Assembly (NCBI GenBank): GCA_017938405.1
Contig: JAGBBP010000014.1
Location: forward strand, 386,702 to 450,701
Reading direction: 5' to 3'
Length of the DNA: 64,000 nucleotides
DNA from: Lachnospiraceae bacterium
GTDB lineage: Bacteria > Bacillota > Clostridia > Lachnospirales > Lachnospiraceae
Below the pieces are notes generated by a model, which made no database searches, was not told the origin of the DNA, and saw only the letters and a list, made by a program, of their open reading frames with translations. Positions within the stretch are counted from its first letter, which is position 1; each line of letters opens with the position of its first letter. Shown in pieces: positions 55,840 to 63,976 of this stretch. The position numbers and the translations under genes were made by a program.

Positions 55840-57072
55840 TTATTCTTCCTTGTACATCTTTATATTTCTCTGAATCTCCGTTATCATCGTATCGAAGTCC
55901 TGCTTACCTTCCCGGTAAGCCATAAGCTCCGCCCCTACCACATCATAGGGATATGTAGCGTACACCTCTGCCTCCGAAATCAGACGGTAAATATCCTGCC
56001 GTAACGCATTGTCGGAAAAATCCTCTCCTCGAGACATCCACCGGAACGGAAGGGAAGTGTCCTTTTGTAACTTCTCACATAGCTGGGATACATATTCTAT
56101 GGTTTGTTCCAGCTTTGCGGACTTGGGATTGATTACAATAAAATACACCGTTGCCCCGCTCGGACAATCCACTCCCTCCTCCAAATCCGGTAGCTCTATC
56201 GCCCGGAATCCGTCAATACGGAAAAAGTCCAAACTGATAGAAAGTGTCATATTATCGCTGCGTTCCAGCTCAAATATCATTTTCTTCATGGATTCCTCCG
56301 ACAGGTGACTCACCGTTTTCTCACTGCTGAGAAACCACCATTTTCCCTCGTTAAAAGGCACATCATAGACACGCATCTTCTCCATATAGTTCCGGAGCAA
56401 CGACTTCTCCGATTCGCTCATATTTTCATACCCGTAAACCTGTTCAAATTTACTCGTAATATCTCCGGTCATTAAGCCATAAGGAGTGAAAAATGTATGC
56501 TCTCCGTTTTTCGGAAGGGCCTCTACCTGTTCCAAAAACTCCGTATACGTCATGTTGTCAAAATCCAGACCAAACTCCTCACATACGTCCTCCCTGTAAA
56601 GAACAAAGGGAACATTCACCCCGCAGGGAATCATCCAGATATCTCCGTTTTCTGCCGTTGCCGCCTCCTTGATGTAGTCGTGATACCGGTCAAGAAGTCC
56701 GGCCACCTCCGGAATCTCATTTAAGGCATAGTACGCGCCGGTCCGCAAAATATCTGTTGCCAGGGAACTATCCGTAGACAGCATCATAAAGTCATAATCC
56801 GAATCCCCTGCCAGAAGCTTTGTCACCATAAGCTCACTATCCTCCGGCTCAACAAGCTCTGCTTTCACATCACAAGTACCAAGCTGGTAAGGCGCATAAA
56901 TTTTGGAATAGGTATACCCCAAAAGGGTATCCTCCGGCACACCGGTCACTTCCCCCGGGTTCTGCGTCTCCGGCGGAGTCTGCGTCTTCCCGCATCCTGC
57001 AAACAGCAAACCTATCACTCCCCATACCGCCAACCACTTTTTCTTCGTTTTCTTCGTTTTCTTTCCCTTCAT
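55840..57072 (-). CDS. Solute-binding lipoprotein (locus B)
   Basis: A 410-residue lipoprotein with lipobox LFAGC. The body matches the C-terminal half of the propeller-SBP fusions: LLAGDSDYDFMMLSTDSSLAT, ALNEIPEVAGLLDRY, EAATAENGDIWMIPCGVNVPF, and a C-terminal FDTMITEIQRNIKMYKEE. It is the stand-alone solute receptor for the two permeases that follow. Substrate unknown; it need not be a sugar. Confidence 0.88.
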   Translation of the reverse strand: MKGKKTKKTKKKWLAVWGVIGLLFAGCGKTQTPPETQNPGEVTGVPEDTLLGYTYSKIYAPYQLGTCDVKAELVEPEDSELMVTKLLAGDSDYDFMMLSTDSSLATDILRTGAYYALNEIPEVAGLLDRYHDYIKEAATAENGDIWMIPCGVNVPFVLYREDVCEEFGLDFDNMTYTEFLEQVEALPKNGEHTFFTPYGLMTGDITSKFEQVYGYENMSESEKSLLRNYMEKMRVYDVPFNEGKWWFLSSEKTVSHLSEESMKKMIFELERSDNMTLSISLDFFRIDGFRAIELPDLEEGVDCPSGATVYFIVINPKSAKLEQTIEYVSQLCEKLQKDTSLPFRWMSRGEDFSDNALRQDIYRLISEAEVYATYPYDVVGAELMAYREGKQDFDTMITEIQRNIKMYKEE

Positions 57073-57091
57073 CTCTTTCTCCCTTCAAAAA

Positions 57092-57125
57092 CATAGCGTT
57101 TTGCTTGCGAAACTCTCGCGCCGCT
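57092..57125. repeat. Second copy of the GTT..GCT.GCG hairpin repeat
   Basis: ATAGCGTTTTGCTTGCGAAAC then TCTCGCGCCG matches the repeat at 16065-16097 (ATAGAGTTCCGCTCGCGGAAC then TCTCGCGCCG). The base changes in the stem are matched on both arms, so the hairpin is kept. The rest of 57073-57199 holds no gene. Confidence 0.55.
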
Positions 57126-57199
57126 TATGCTTATACAAAGAGCATAGCAGAAAAAGATAAAGATTTTCGGCAGAAAAAACGAAAGAAAAAGGAAAGAAT

Positions 57200-59284
57200 T
57201 TATTCCTTCAGATACAGATTCAGTTTTCTCTCCAATTCCGGAATCACCTCGTCCAAGGACTTCTTCCCGTTTATGTATTTCAGGTACTCTTCCTCAAACA
57301 CATCGTCCGGATATGCAAAAACAATTCTTGCCTCCGCATAAATGTCATGCACCTTACGTTCCAGTGCATTATATTCCCTTTGTAATTCCTTTGTACGGTA
57401 TATACTCTCCTCTGCATTCAGTCGCTCCGTCAACACAGTCAAGAACTCTTTTGCCTCTGCCAAGTGAGTCGAATTCGGATTTAACACCAAAATATATGCA
57501 GAGGCAAGCTGACTTCCGAACTCGCCCCCCTCCAGGGCCGGCATAGGCTTTACCGAGAAAAAATCATAATCCAAAAATCCGTAAGAGCCTCCGTCAATAT
57601 TTACACTATACTCCTGCGATAAGGTATGCTTATCCGTCGCCACAAAAGCAACCTGGGAAAAATAATCTTCAAAATATACCGCCACTTCTTCCTCGGTACT
57701 ATTATAAGATGGCGCTTCCGCTCCCGGATTTAACCGTGCATAGCGATACACTCCATCCTTTTCCCGAAAATTTTCTTCTTTGTACCATTGGGAATACTTT
57801 CGGAACAACGGGGTATCAAAGTTTGCCTTTCCGTTTACCACCGCATAATCTGCCAAATAACGCCCCGTGACACGAAACCTGTCCCGCAAAAAACTATAAC
57901 TATAGTAGGACGGCTCCCCGGATTCTTCCGCTTTCTCCAATGTCTGTTGCAATTTCCACAAAGCTTCATTGGAATATTCCGTTTCCAAATCCGCCCCGTA
58001 CGCCTTACAAAGCTCCGGGTTATATACCAACACATCGCAACTGATATCACAGGGAAGCATCCATATCGCTCCGTTCTCATCCGTTGCAGCCGCCTCCATA
58101 AAGGCAAAGCTTTCCTGCAGATATTCTCCCACTCCATCCACACGATTCAAAGGTTCGTATGCACCTACTCTTCGAATCTGCTCCGCCACCGGTGAATCGG
58201 TGGAAAGCAGCAGAAAATCATAGTCACCGTCCCCTGCCATCATGGACATTGCCATGGTTTCCTCATCAACCTCCACCATGTTGATTTCAAAACCGGTTCC
58301 CTCCGGCATCGTAAACACATGCGTATTATAATAAATTCGTAACGGCTCATAATCTTTTATATAATTACTGTTCTTAATTCTGTGAAGCTGTCCGTTTAAA
58401 AGGTAATAGCTTCGTCCGTCCTGACACCAAAGACCGGTTCCGCTAAGGAATCCGTCCACCGTATAAAAACTGGACTGATTATTAATCTCTGCCGGGTCCA
58501 TGGCAATCAGCACCGACTTAAAAACATCCCCCGTTAAAAGCTTGTCACATTCTGCATCATAGGCAAAGCACTCTAAAAACACATTAAAATAATCACCTAC
58601 ATGGCTTTTTTCTCCCAGCACCCCTTTTTCTGTATCATAGGGTGCAAAATAATATTTTCCGTATTCAAAATCATAGCCATAAACAAAAAGTGTCCGGTCA
58701 TCCTTCTTTGCAACGGCACGAATCCGTTCCACCGGGACCTCCTCTGCACTTCCTGTATCCAACGAGTAACACAGGAACCGTTCTCCGTAATAATAATACT
58801 CCCCCGCCGGATCACTTAACAAATCCGTCTCCACCGGTTCTTTCTCAACAAAGAACAATCTTCCGTTCCCGTAAGACAAATCTTGTGCTGTCCAAGCTTT
58901 CGGATTCTCATAAAGCGTCTTCCGGCTTCCGTCCTCCAAGGATATCTCTACCAGACAAATTCCGCACGAATACAGGTCTTCCCCTTCTCCCGAGACAATG
59001 GCATACAAGGTATCTTCTCCATAGCAAAGGGTAAAAAACTCTTTTTCGTCTGCCGGGATATTCTTTGTCTGCGCTCCGCTAGAATCAAATACACTGATAC
59101 AGCCGTCCTCTTTTCGATAGGCATACAGATTCCCTGCCTTATCCACACAAAACTGCGAAACGCCGTTTACCGGATAAACGAAATCCGCTTCCTTTACTTC
59201 CGCATTGTTTTCTTTGTTCTTCCTGCAACCGCAGATTCCCCAAACACAAAACAATAACACAAAAAAAAGTATTCCACGCTTCAT
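57200..59284 (-). CDS. Lipoprotein: propeller-like region fused to a solute-binding domain (locus B)
   Basis: About 694 residues from ATG 59284 (AGGGAGA upstream; the 11 extra codons are not supported). Signal peptide with GICGC. The N-terminal half has blade-like repeats (KAGNLYAYRKEDGCISVFDSSG, ETDLLSDPAGEYYYYGERF). The C-terminal half has MAGDGDYDFLLLSTDSPVAEQ, EPLNRVDGVGEYLQ, EAAATDENGAIWMLPCDISCDVLVYN and an ending LDEVIPELERKLNLYLKE, like locus A. It is the paralogue of 19637-21598. Confidence 0.82.
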   Translation of the reverse strand: MKRGILFFVLLFCVWGICGCRKNKENNAEVKEADFVYPVNGVSQFCVDKAGNLYAYRKEDGCISVFDSSGAQTKNIPADEKEFFTLCYGEDTLYAIVSGEGEDLYSCGICLVEISLEDGSRKTLYENPKAWTAQDLSYGNGRLFFVEKEPVETDLLSDPAGEYYYYGERFLCYSLDTGSAEEVPVERIRAVAKKDDRTLFVYGYDFEYGKYYFAPYDTEKGVLGEKSHVGDYFNVFLECFAYDAECDKLLTGDVFKSVLIAMDPAEINNQSSFYTVDGFLSGTGLWCQDGRSYYLLNGQLHRIKNSNYIKDYEPLRIYYNTHVFTMPEGTGFEINMVEVDEETMAMSMMAGDGDYDFLLLSTDSPVAEQIRRVGAYEPLNRVDGVGEYLQESFAFMEAAATDENGAIWMLPCDISCDVLVYNPELCKAYGADLETEYSNEALWKLQQTLEKAEESGEPSYYSYSFLRDRFRVTGRYLADYAVVNGKANFDTPLFRKYSQWYKEENFREKDGVYRYARLNPGAEAPSYNSTEEEVAVYFEDYFSQVAFVATDKHTLSQEYSVNIDGGSYGFLDYDFFSVKPMPALEGGEFGSQLASAYILVLNPNSTHLAEAKEFLTVLTERLNAEESIYRTKELQREYNALERKVHDIYAEARIVFAYPDDVFEEEYLKYINGKKSLDEVIPELERKLNLYLKE

Positions 59285-59341
59285 ACAATATCTCCCTATA
59301 AATAATACTTTTCGCAATTTTATAACTAACGTGATATCATC

Positions 59342-60445
59342 TTACAAAACCAAGCCAATTTCCCCTGTCTCTAAATCATAGAACCGAAACACCGGGAGGT
59401 CCACATCCGTAGTTTTTTCAGTGAAATACAGACGATTATTCGCAACACCGTATAACTCCACTTGGGTATCTATTTTATCTGAATTCTCCGAATAGATAAC
59501 TTCTACCACATCCGTACTTGTGGTAATTGCACTTATCTGTCTCATATTTGTATAATATAGTTTTCCGTTAAAGAAAACACTCCGTAGCCCATAGGTTCCC
59601 TTCCACTCCTTCTCTTCTCCTGTTGCCAGAGAAACTGCACTCATATTCCCTGTCCCTTTCAAAAAGAAAAGCGTCTCTCCGGAAATCTGCGGATACATTG
59701 CTCCGTTATACAACGTTACTGCTTCGCTTCCATCCAGCTTTACCGCCTCAATTTTTGCCCCGCCCGAAACACCTCCGGTAATTATCGAATCTCCGTAAAT
59801 ACAAAACCAACCGAAATCGCCTCCATCCTCCCTCTTAAATACTATGTCAGTTCCGCTTCCGTCCAATTCCATTCTCCCAATATAATCTACTTCGTTAAAA
59901 AAAATCCCTTTTTCTGTCACAAGAATACTTCCTGCTCGTTCTTCTCCGAGAACTTCCGCTTCTATACCATCCTTATGTACCCTTTTAATTCGATTGTAGG
60001 TGTTACTTTGTATTCCGTCGTCAATGTAATATATGTAGTCACCTACCACCTGAATTGCCCGCGGACTATCTTTAGACAACACCCTCTTATCTGTTCCGTC
60101 CGGCTTGCTGACACACAAATACCCCTCATGATTTAAATCTTTGTAGTAAAGCATTCCTTCATTCTCACAAATATATCCCAATGCCAAAAGATTCGCTTGC
60201 GAGTTTCCTAGCTCCCATACTTCTCCTTTTATAATCTCATTTATTTTTCGTTCCGGTACTTTCGTCAACTTTGGCGTAGTAGTTACCTTTTGTTTACTTA
60301 CACCTTCTGTTATCTTTATATCTGCGGTTATCTTTGAGACTTCCGTTACCGGCGGTGATACCTTCCCCCCCTCTTGTTTTTCTTCGCATGCCGTCATGCA
60401 AAAAATAAAAAGAGTTAATAATGAACAGATTTTTAACCTTCTCAT
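59342..60445 (-). CDS. DUF5050-like propeller lipoprotein (locus B)
   Basis: A 367-residue lipoprotein with lipobox CMTAC and a Thr/Val-rich linker. Repeats such as GDYIYYIDDG, EGMLYYKDLNHEGYLCVSKPDG and KLYYTNMRQ are typical of DUF5050 propellers. It corresponds in position to the two lipoproteins of locus A. It follows the agr operon's last gene after a weak hairpin, so it can be co-transcribed with it. Confidence 0.82.
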   Translation of the reverse strand: MRRLKICSLLTLFIFCMTACEEKQEGGKVSPPVTEVSKITADIKITEGVSKQKVTTTPKLTKVPERKINEIIKGEVWELGNSQANLLALGYICENEGMLYYKDLNHEGYLCVSKPDGTDKRVLSKDSPRAIQVVGDYIYYIDDGIQSNTYNRIKRVHKDGIEAEVLGEERAGSILVTEKGIFFNEVDYIGRMELDGSGTDIVFKREDGGDFGWFCIYGDSIITGGVSGGAKIEAVKLDGSEAVTLYNGAMYPQISGETLFFLKGTGNMSAVSLATGEEKEWKGTYGLRSVFFNGKLYYTNMRQISAITTSTDVVEVIYSENSDKIDTQVELYGVANNRLYFTEKTTDVDLPVFRFYDLETGEIGLVL

Positions 60446-60485
60446 ATTTCTTTCTCCTTTACAAATTCATCTTCACCTTCATAAA

Positions 60486-60515
60486 CAAGAGAGACATCTA
60501 AGGACATCTCTCTTG
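60486..60515 (-). terminator. Weak terminator-like hairpin after the agr operon
   Basis: Stem CAAGAGAGA/TCTCTCTTG (60486-60494 and 60507-60515, 12 nt loop) followed by TTTAT on the minus strand. The short T run suggests partial read-through into the lipoprotein and permease genes. Confidence 0.55.
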
Positions 60516-60534
60516 CTTATCCATTTCAATAACA

Positions 60535-60876
60535 CTATTCTATCTGACAAAGCCCTGTTTCTGACGGACAATATTCATGATCCATTTCATGTAAACGAGG
60601 CCCCATGCTCAAATGAATCTGACATGCCGAATTAGCACAATACAAATCATGACGGCCTGCCCCTGCAGTTTTCCAGCACCGAGCTTCTCCATTTGGCGTA
60701 ACATACAGCACATGGTACCCTGCTGATGTATAATAAAACGGTCCCGTGCATCTTATCTCTATCGCGTTAGCACTACATCCCGTTTTATGCTCCGCCGCAT
60801 AGACACTAATACCTCCTGTTGCTAACACTGTTGCAGCAATTAATGCTCCTGCAATTACTTTCTTCGCTCTCTTCAT
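60535..60876 (-). CDS. Small secreted cysteine protein, fourth gene of the agr operon (locus B)
   Basis: A 113-residue precursor with a signal peptide (AKKVIAGALIAATVLATGG...YAA) and a mature part holding the pattern C-x12-C-x4-C-x17-C (ARCWKTAGAGRHDLYC...). It overlaps the end of agrB by 4 bp (ATGA), so translation is coupled. This is not a normal part of agr. The same kind of protein starts locus A. Possible roles are a second signal, an agr-controlled effector, or a surface protein binding the transporter's substrate; none is shown by the sequence. Confidence 0.75.
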   Translation of the reverse strand: MKRAKKVIAGALIAATVLATGGISVYAAEHKTGCSANAIEIRCTGPFYYTSAGYHVLYVTPNGEARCWKTAGAGRHDLYCANSACQIHLSMGPRLHEMDHEYCPSETGLCQIE

Positions 60877-61517
60877 ATCATTTTCCTCCTGTCAAACAAA
60901 ACTTTTTTATCAACTGTTTCTTCAACTTTTTTACACATTCTCTTTCTCAAATACACATTCTTCCACTTTCCTAACAGTAACATCAGTGCCAGAACGCACA
61001 AAACCAAAGTCATGCACATTCCCAGGCGCTCCCAACTAAAAAACATAGTCAAAAGTGAAATTATACTCTCCGTCAGAACGATTCCTCTTGCCCGTTTCCT
61101 ATAAACCACCTTCTCCACATCATCCAATGGTTTGTTTCTGTCTTCCACAGGCACAAGGAACCAAATCATACTGCCGGAAACTGCTGTCAGACAAACGCAA
61201 ACAAGACTGGAACACATCACATATCTCATTACCCAAAGCACTGCGCTTATCATCACAATTGAGAAAAAGTAACAGCGAACCGCTGTCTTGGCATGGTATC
61301 CTCCGGCAAAACTTCGAAGCGGTATATATGCCGCCATAAACAAAAGACTCTCTAAAAGCTTTCCGAATACCATACCGATAACCATTGTTGTCCCAAGATT
61401 TAACAAAGCAATCATACCCTGTTGAATTCCGTACCGGTAGATTTCTTTGTCTTCCCTTGAAATTGCTTCATTTGTGAGTAACCATCCGGTTATTCGCTCT
61501 GATAAAACCTCAAACAT
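60873..61517 (-). CDS. agrB: Agr-type autoinducer peptide processing protein
   Basis: A 214-residue membrane peptidase that cuts AgrD and forms the thiolactone peptide. The catalytic residues His75 and Cys82 lie in RSFAGGYHAKTAVRCYF, the AgrB signature. About six hydrophobic helices. The start ATG overlaps the stop of agrD (TAATG), and the end overlaps the secreted protein gene (ATGA), so all three are translationally coupled. Confidence 0.96.
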   Translation of the reverse strand: MFEVLSERITGWLLTNEAISREDKEIYRYGIQQGMIALLNLGTTMVIGMVFGKLLESLLFMAAYIPLRSFAGGYHAKTAVRCYFFSIVMISAVLWVMRYVMCSSLVCVCLTAVSGSMIWFLVPVEDRNKPLDDVEKVVYRKRARGIVLTESIISLLTMFFSWERLGMCMTLVLCVLALMLLLGKWKNVYLRKRMCKKVEETVDKKVLFDRRKMI

Positions 61518-61660
61518 TAAAACTTTCGAAGTCTCTTAGCAGTCTCCGGTAACGGCTCTTGGTATATAACAAAATGACATGTCGAATTCGAAACCAATGT
61601 CGTCACTACCAATGCAAATGTCGCCAATACATGTGCATATTTCCCGCAAAACCTCTTCAT
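61517..61660 (-). CDS. agrD: Agr-type cyclic lactone autoinducer peptide precursor
   Basis: A 47-residue precursor with a hydrophobic N-terminal leader (about 8-24) and the signal core NSTCHFVIYQEPLP, where Cys28 would close the thiolactone; the charged tail ETAKRLRKF is the processed part. NSTC-HFVI resembles the STC-DFIM core of S. aureus AIP-I, with a ring of Cys28 and about four following residues. GGAGGGG precedes the ATG at 61660; the longer frame is not the gene. It is the first gene of agrD-agrB-secreted protein. Confidence 0.93.
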   Translation of the reverse strand: MKRFCGKYAHVLATFALVVTTLVSNSTCHFVIYQEPLPETAKRLRKF

Positions 61661-61734
61661 GCTACAGTCCCCTCCTTTCCACAAATCTTTTGGGCAACTG
61701 TAGTTTAACATAAAACGACACATTGTGCGGGAAG

Positions 61735-61762
61735 TTGCAGTAAAATGCCTACTTTTTGCAGT
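61735..61762 (-). promoter_or_regulatory. Candidate AgrA binding repeats upstream of agrD
   Basis: The heptamer TTGCAGT occurs at 61735-61741 and 61756-61762, 21 bp apart (two helical turns), about 75-100 bp before the agrD start and partly inside the agrC 3' end. LytTR regulators bind such spaced direct repeats. No strong -35 is visible before agrD (a TAAACT -10 is possible), which fits an activator-dependent promoter. Confidence 0.4.
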
Positions 61763-63056
61763 CAACGGTCAAATACAACAAAGCATCTACAGTAAACACT
61801 CCGTTATTATGATTCACATTCATGCATCCGTTGTATTTTTTCGCTACCGCTTCTATATTTTTCAAACCGAACCCATGCTCTTTTCGGTTCGTTTTCGTAC
61901 TTACAATTTTACCATTCTCATATTGCACCTCCGTCGCATACGGATTTGCACAATGAATCATCAAACGTTCTTTATCAAACACTACCTTCAGCTTCAAATA
62001 CCGCTCGGACTCTTCTACCTGTCGCACGGCATGTAGGGCATTATCCAAAAGATTTCCCAACACAGTAATACTGTCCGAAACATTCATCCCAAAGTCTTCC
62101 GGAACCGCAACCTCTGCCTCCACTCGTATCTGTTCATTTCCGACACTTTGCAACTTGTAATTAATGATACTGTCTATCGGTATGTTTCCTGTTGCACTGA
62201 ATAAAATCTTCGTGTTCAATTTTCCTGACAATCCACCTACCAATTCTTTCGCTTCCTCATACTTTCCCACACCCATAAGCTCAGACACCCCAATCAACTG
62301 ATTCTTTAAGTCATGACGAAACGCCCGTAGTTCATTCGTAGAGTTCTGCATCATAGTACACTGATTGTAGTAAAGTTCCCGTTCTTTTTCTAATACCGCT
62401 GCCTCCGAAAGTTTTATATAATTTGCAGTTAGAGAATCATATAAATAAAAAGTAGTGACATTCACCAATAAAATCAATATCGTTGCTACAATCACCTCTG
62501 TTTGTGTAACATCCTCAGAGTGTACAATCAACACATTCAATATAAATGTAACTACCGGCATCAGCACAGACGCTAACCAAGTAGACAATTTTACATTATG
62601 ATATCGACGAACCGACTTAAAATTGTAAAGAAGCAATGCCGCCACATAAGTAATCAACGGCACAGCTATTACACCTAAAACGTTATTATATCCACCTTCA
62701 CTAAAAATTGAAAATTGAAAATATCCCGTACATGCTACAATAATAGTTTCCGTGATAACACAAAAAATAAGTATGTACAGAGCACTTAATACACGTTTTA
62801 ACATCCCTGCTTTATAATTAAGTGAAATAAAAAAAAGAAGAGCATAATTCGCAAGTAACGTCAATATCGGAATATCCACATACAAATACAAAAGACTTGT
62901 CCCCACAAAATAAGAAAAATAGGACAGTCCACAAATCCACACTTTAGAACGCCTTTGCTCAAAAAATGCCATCATAAATCTATGGTTCACCGCTATACTA
63001 AACAAATTCGTTATCAAATACACAATCGTATAAGTATCAAACTTCACCTTACACAC
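61749..63056 (-). CDS. agrC: Agr-type sensor histidine kinase
   Basis: A 435-residue membrane kinase: about six TM helices (to residue about 200), then a cytoplasmic part with the phosphorylated His in FRHDLKNQL (about residue 250) and a GHKL ATPase domain with TVLGNLLDNALHAV and GFGLKNIEAVAKKYNG. It senses the processed AgrD peptide. It overlaps agrA by 8 bp, and agrD lies downstream, so this is a complete, if reordered, agr system (agrA-agrC-agrD-agrB). Confidence 0.93.
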   Translation of the reverse strand: MCKVKFDTYTIVYLITNLFSIAVNHRFMMAFFEQRRSKVWICGLSYFSYFVGTSLLYLYVDIPILTLLANYALLFFISLNYKAGMLKRVLSALYILIFCVITETIIVACTGYFQFSIFSEGGYNNVLGVIAVPLITYVAALLLYNFKSVRRYHNVKLSTWLASVLMPVVTFILNVLIVHSEDVTQTEVIVATILILLVNVTTFYLYDSLTANYIKLSEAAVLEKERELYYNQCTMMQNSTNELRAFRHDLKNQLIGVSELMGVGKYEEAKELVGGLSGKLNTKILFSATGNIPIDSIINYKLQSVGNEQIRVEAEVAVPEDFGMNVSDSITVLGNLLDNALHAVRQVEESERYLKLKVVFDKERLMIHCANPYATEVQYENGKIVSTKTNRKEHGFGLKNIEAVAKKYNGCMNVNHNNGVFTVDALLYLTVDCKK

Positions 63057-63768
63057 CCCCGTTTTCCATTTTCATTTGTAGCATTGCGACATCCTTTCGC
63101 TTTCCCTTTGCAACCGGTATTCTTTCGTCGTTTACCAGATACATACAATCCGGGTGAAAGGATTTCACAAATCGATAGTTCACAATATAAGATTTGTGCG
63201 GTATAAAAAAGGATTTGTTTTTTACCCGCTCCCACACATTCTGAATCGCTCCGTAAAATATTTCCTCTCCGGTCAGCATCTTTATTTTCACCTTCCGGTC
63301 AACACTTTCAAAATACAAAACATCACCCAGCTTTACAAAATATGTACTGTGACCGGACTTGTATTCAAACCGCTCCTGTGTTTCACCATAGATACGCACA
63401 TACTTAGAAAGCATCTCCCTTATTTTTTCCTGCGATGCCGGCTTCTCTATAAATCCAAAAGGGCGGAACTCAAACAACTGTCTGTCATATCCGTTCTTTC
63501 CTGTCAAATAAACAATCTGGGTCAGTTCATCCTGTAATGTCTCCCGGATAAAGCGGCTCACATCGATTCCGCTATAGTCCCCCATCTCAATATCCAGGAA
63601 AATCAAGTGATACATACACTCATGCTTCAGAGAACCGACTGCCTCTTCTCCCGAGCCCAACACATCGATTTCCGCCTCTAACCGTAATTCCTTACGCACC
63701 TCTGTCAGTAGGCATTCCGTCTGCGCCGCTACTGATTTTTCATCGTCTACCACAGCTATTTTTAACAT
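63049..63768 (-). CDS. agrA: LytTR response regulator, Agr-type
   Basis: A 239-residue regulator from ATG 63768 (AAGGAGA upstream; the longer frame is not used). Receiver domain with VVDDE, LIFLDIEMGD (phospho-Asp) and the Lys in FIEKPAS; then a LytTR DNA-binding domain (ENKSFFIPHKSYIVNYRFVK, RIPVAKGKRKDV). It activates agr promoters when phosphorylated by AgrC. Its own promoter is at 63797-63825. Confidence 0.93.
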   Translation of the reverse strand: MLKIAVVDDEKSVAAQTECLLTEVRKELRLEAEIDVLGSGEEAVGSLKHECMYHLIFLDIEMGDYSGIDVSRFIRETLQDELTQIVYLTGKNGYDRQLFEFRPFGFIEKPASQEKIREMLSKYVRIYGETQERFEYKSGHSTYFVKLGDVLYFESVDRKVKIKMLTGEEIFYGAIQNVWERVKNKSFFIPHKSYIVNYRFVKSFHPDCMYLVNDERIPVAKGKRKDVAMLQMKMENGGV

Positions 63769-63796
63769 AAGCATTCTCCTTGGTTGTAATACCTTC

Positions 63797-63825
63797 ATTT
63801 TATCATGAAATCGAAGGTTTTTCAA
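63797..63825 (-). promoter_or_regulatory. Promoter of agrA-agrC
   Basis: TTGAAA (63820-63825), 17 bp, TAAAAT (63797-63802) on the minus strand, about 30 bp before the agrA start. Confidence 0.75.
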
Positions 63826-63826
63826 C

Positions 63827-63866
63827 AAAAAAACAGCCCCTCTCCGATACCTCGGAAAGGGGGTTG
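63827..63866 (-). terminator. Terminator upstream of agrA, facing left
   Basis: Imperfect stem CCCCTcTCCGA/TCGGAaAGGGG (63837-63863), followed by seven T on the minus strand. It would stop leftward transcripts entering from the right, but the only start seen to the right is a plus-strand ORF, so its own gene seems to have been displaced. Confidence 0.75.
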
Positions 63867-63898
63867 TACACTTTAGATGGGGGTAAATAAAAAATAGA

Positions 63899-63976
63899 AT
63901 AGGCATAGGACTTCAATTCCTGTATAATTAAGTCACCACAACAAAACACACAGAAAGGATTGAAGCCTATGCCTAT
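63899..63976. repeat. Inverted repeat around the start of the IS-like ORF
   Basis: A near-perfect inverted repeat: ATAGGCATAGGACTTCAAT (63899-63917) against ATTGAAGCCTATGCCTAT (63959-63976), one unpaired base. The right arm covers the ATG. A -10 TATAAT lies at 63923-63928 with a -35 TAGGCA at 63900-63905, so the left arm is upstream of the own start of transcription. Confidence 0.65.

Noticed and set aside
61517..61765. 82-residue version of agrD
   Set aside because: The first 35 codons overlap the regulatory region and agrC end; GGAGGGG before the ATG at 61660 and the typical AgrD length support the shorter gene.
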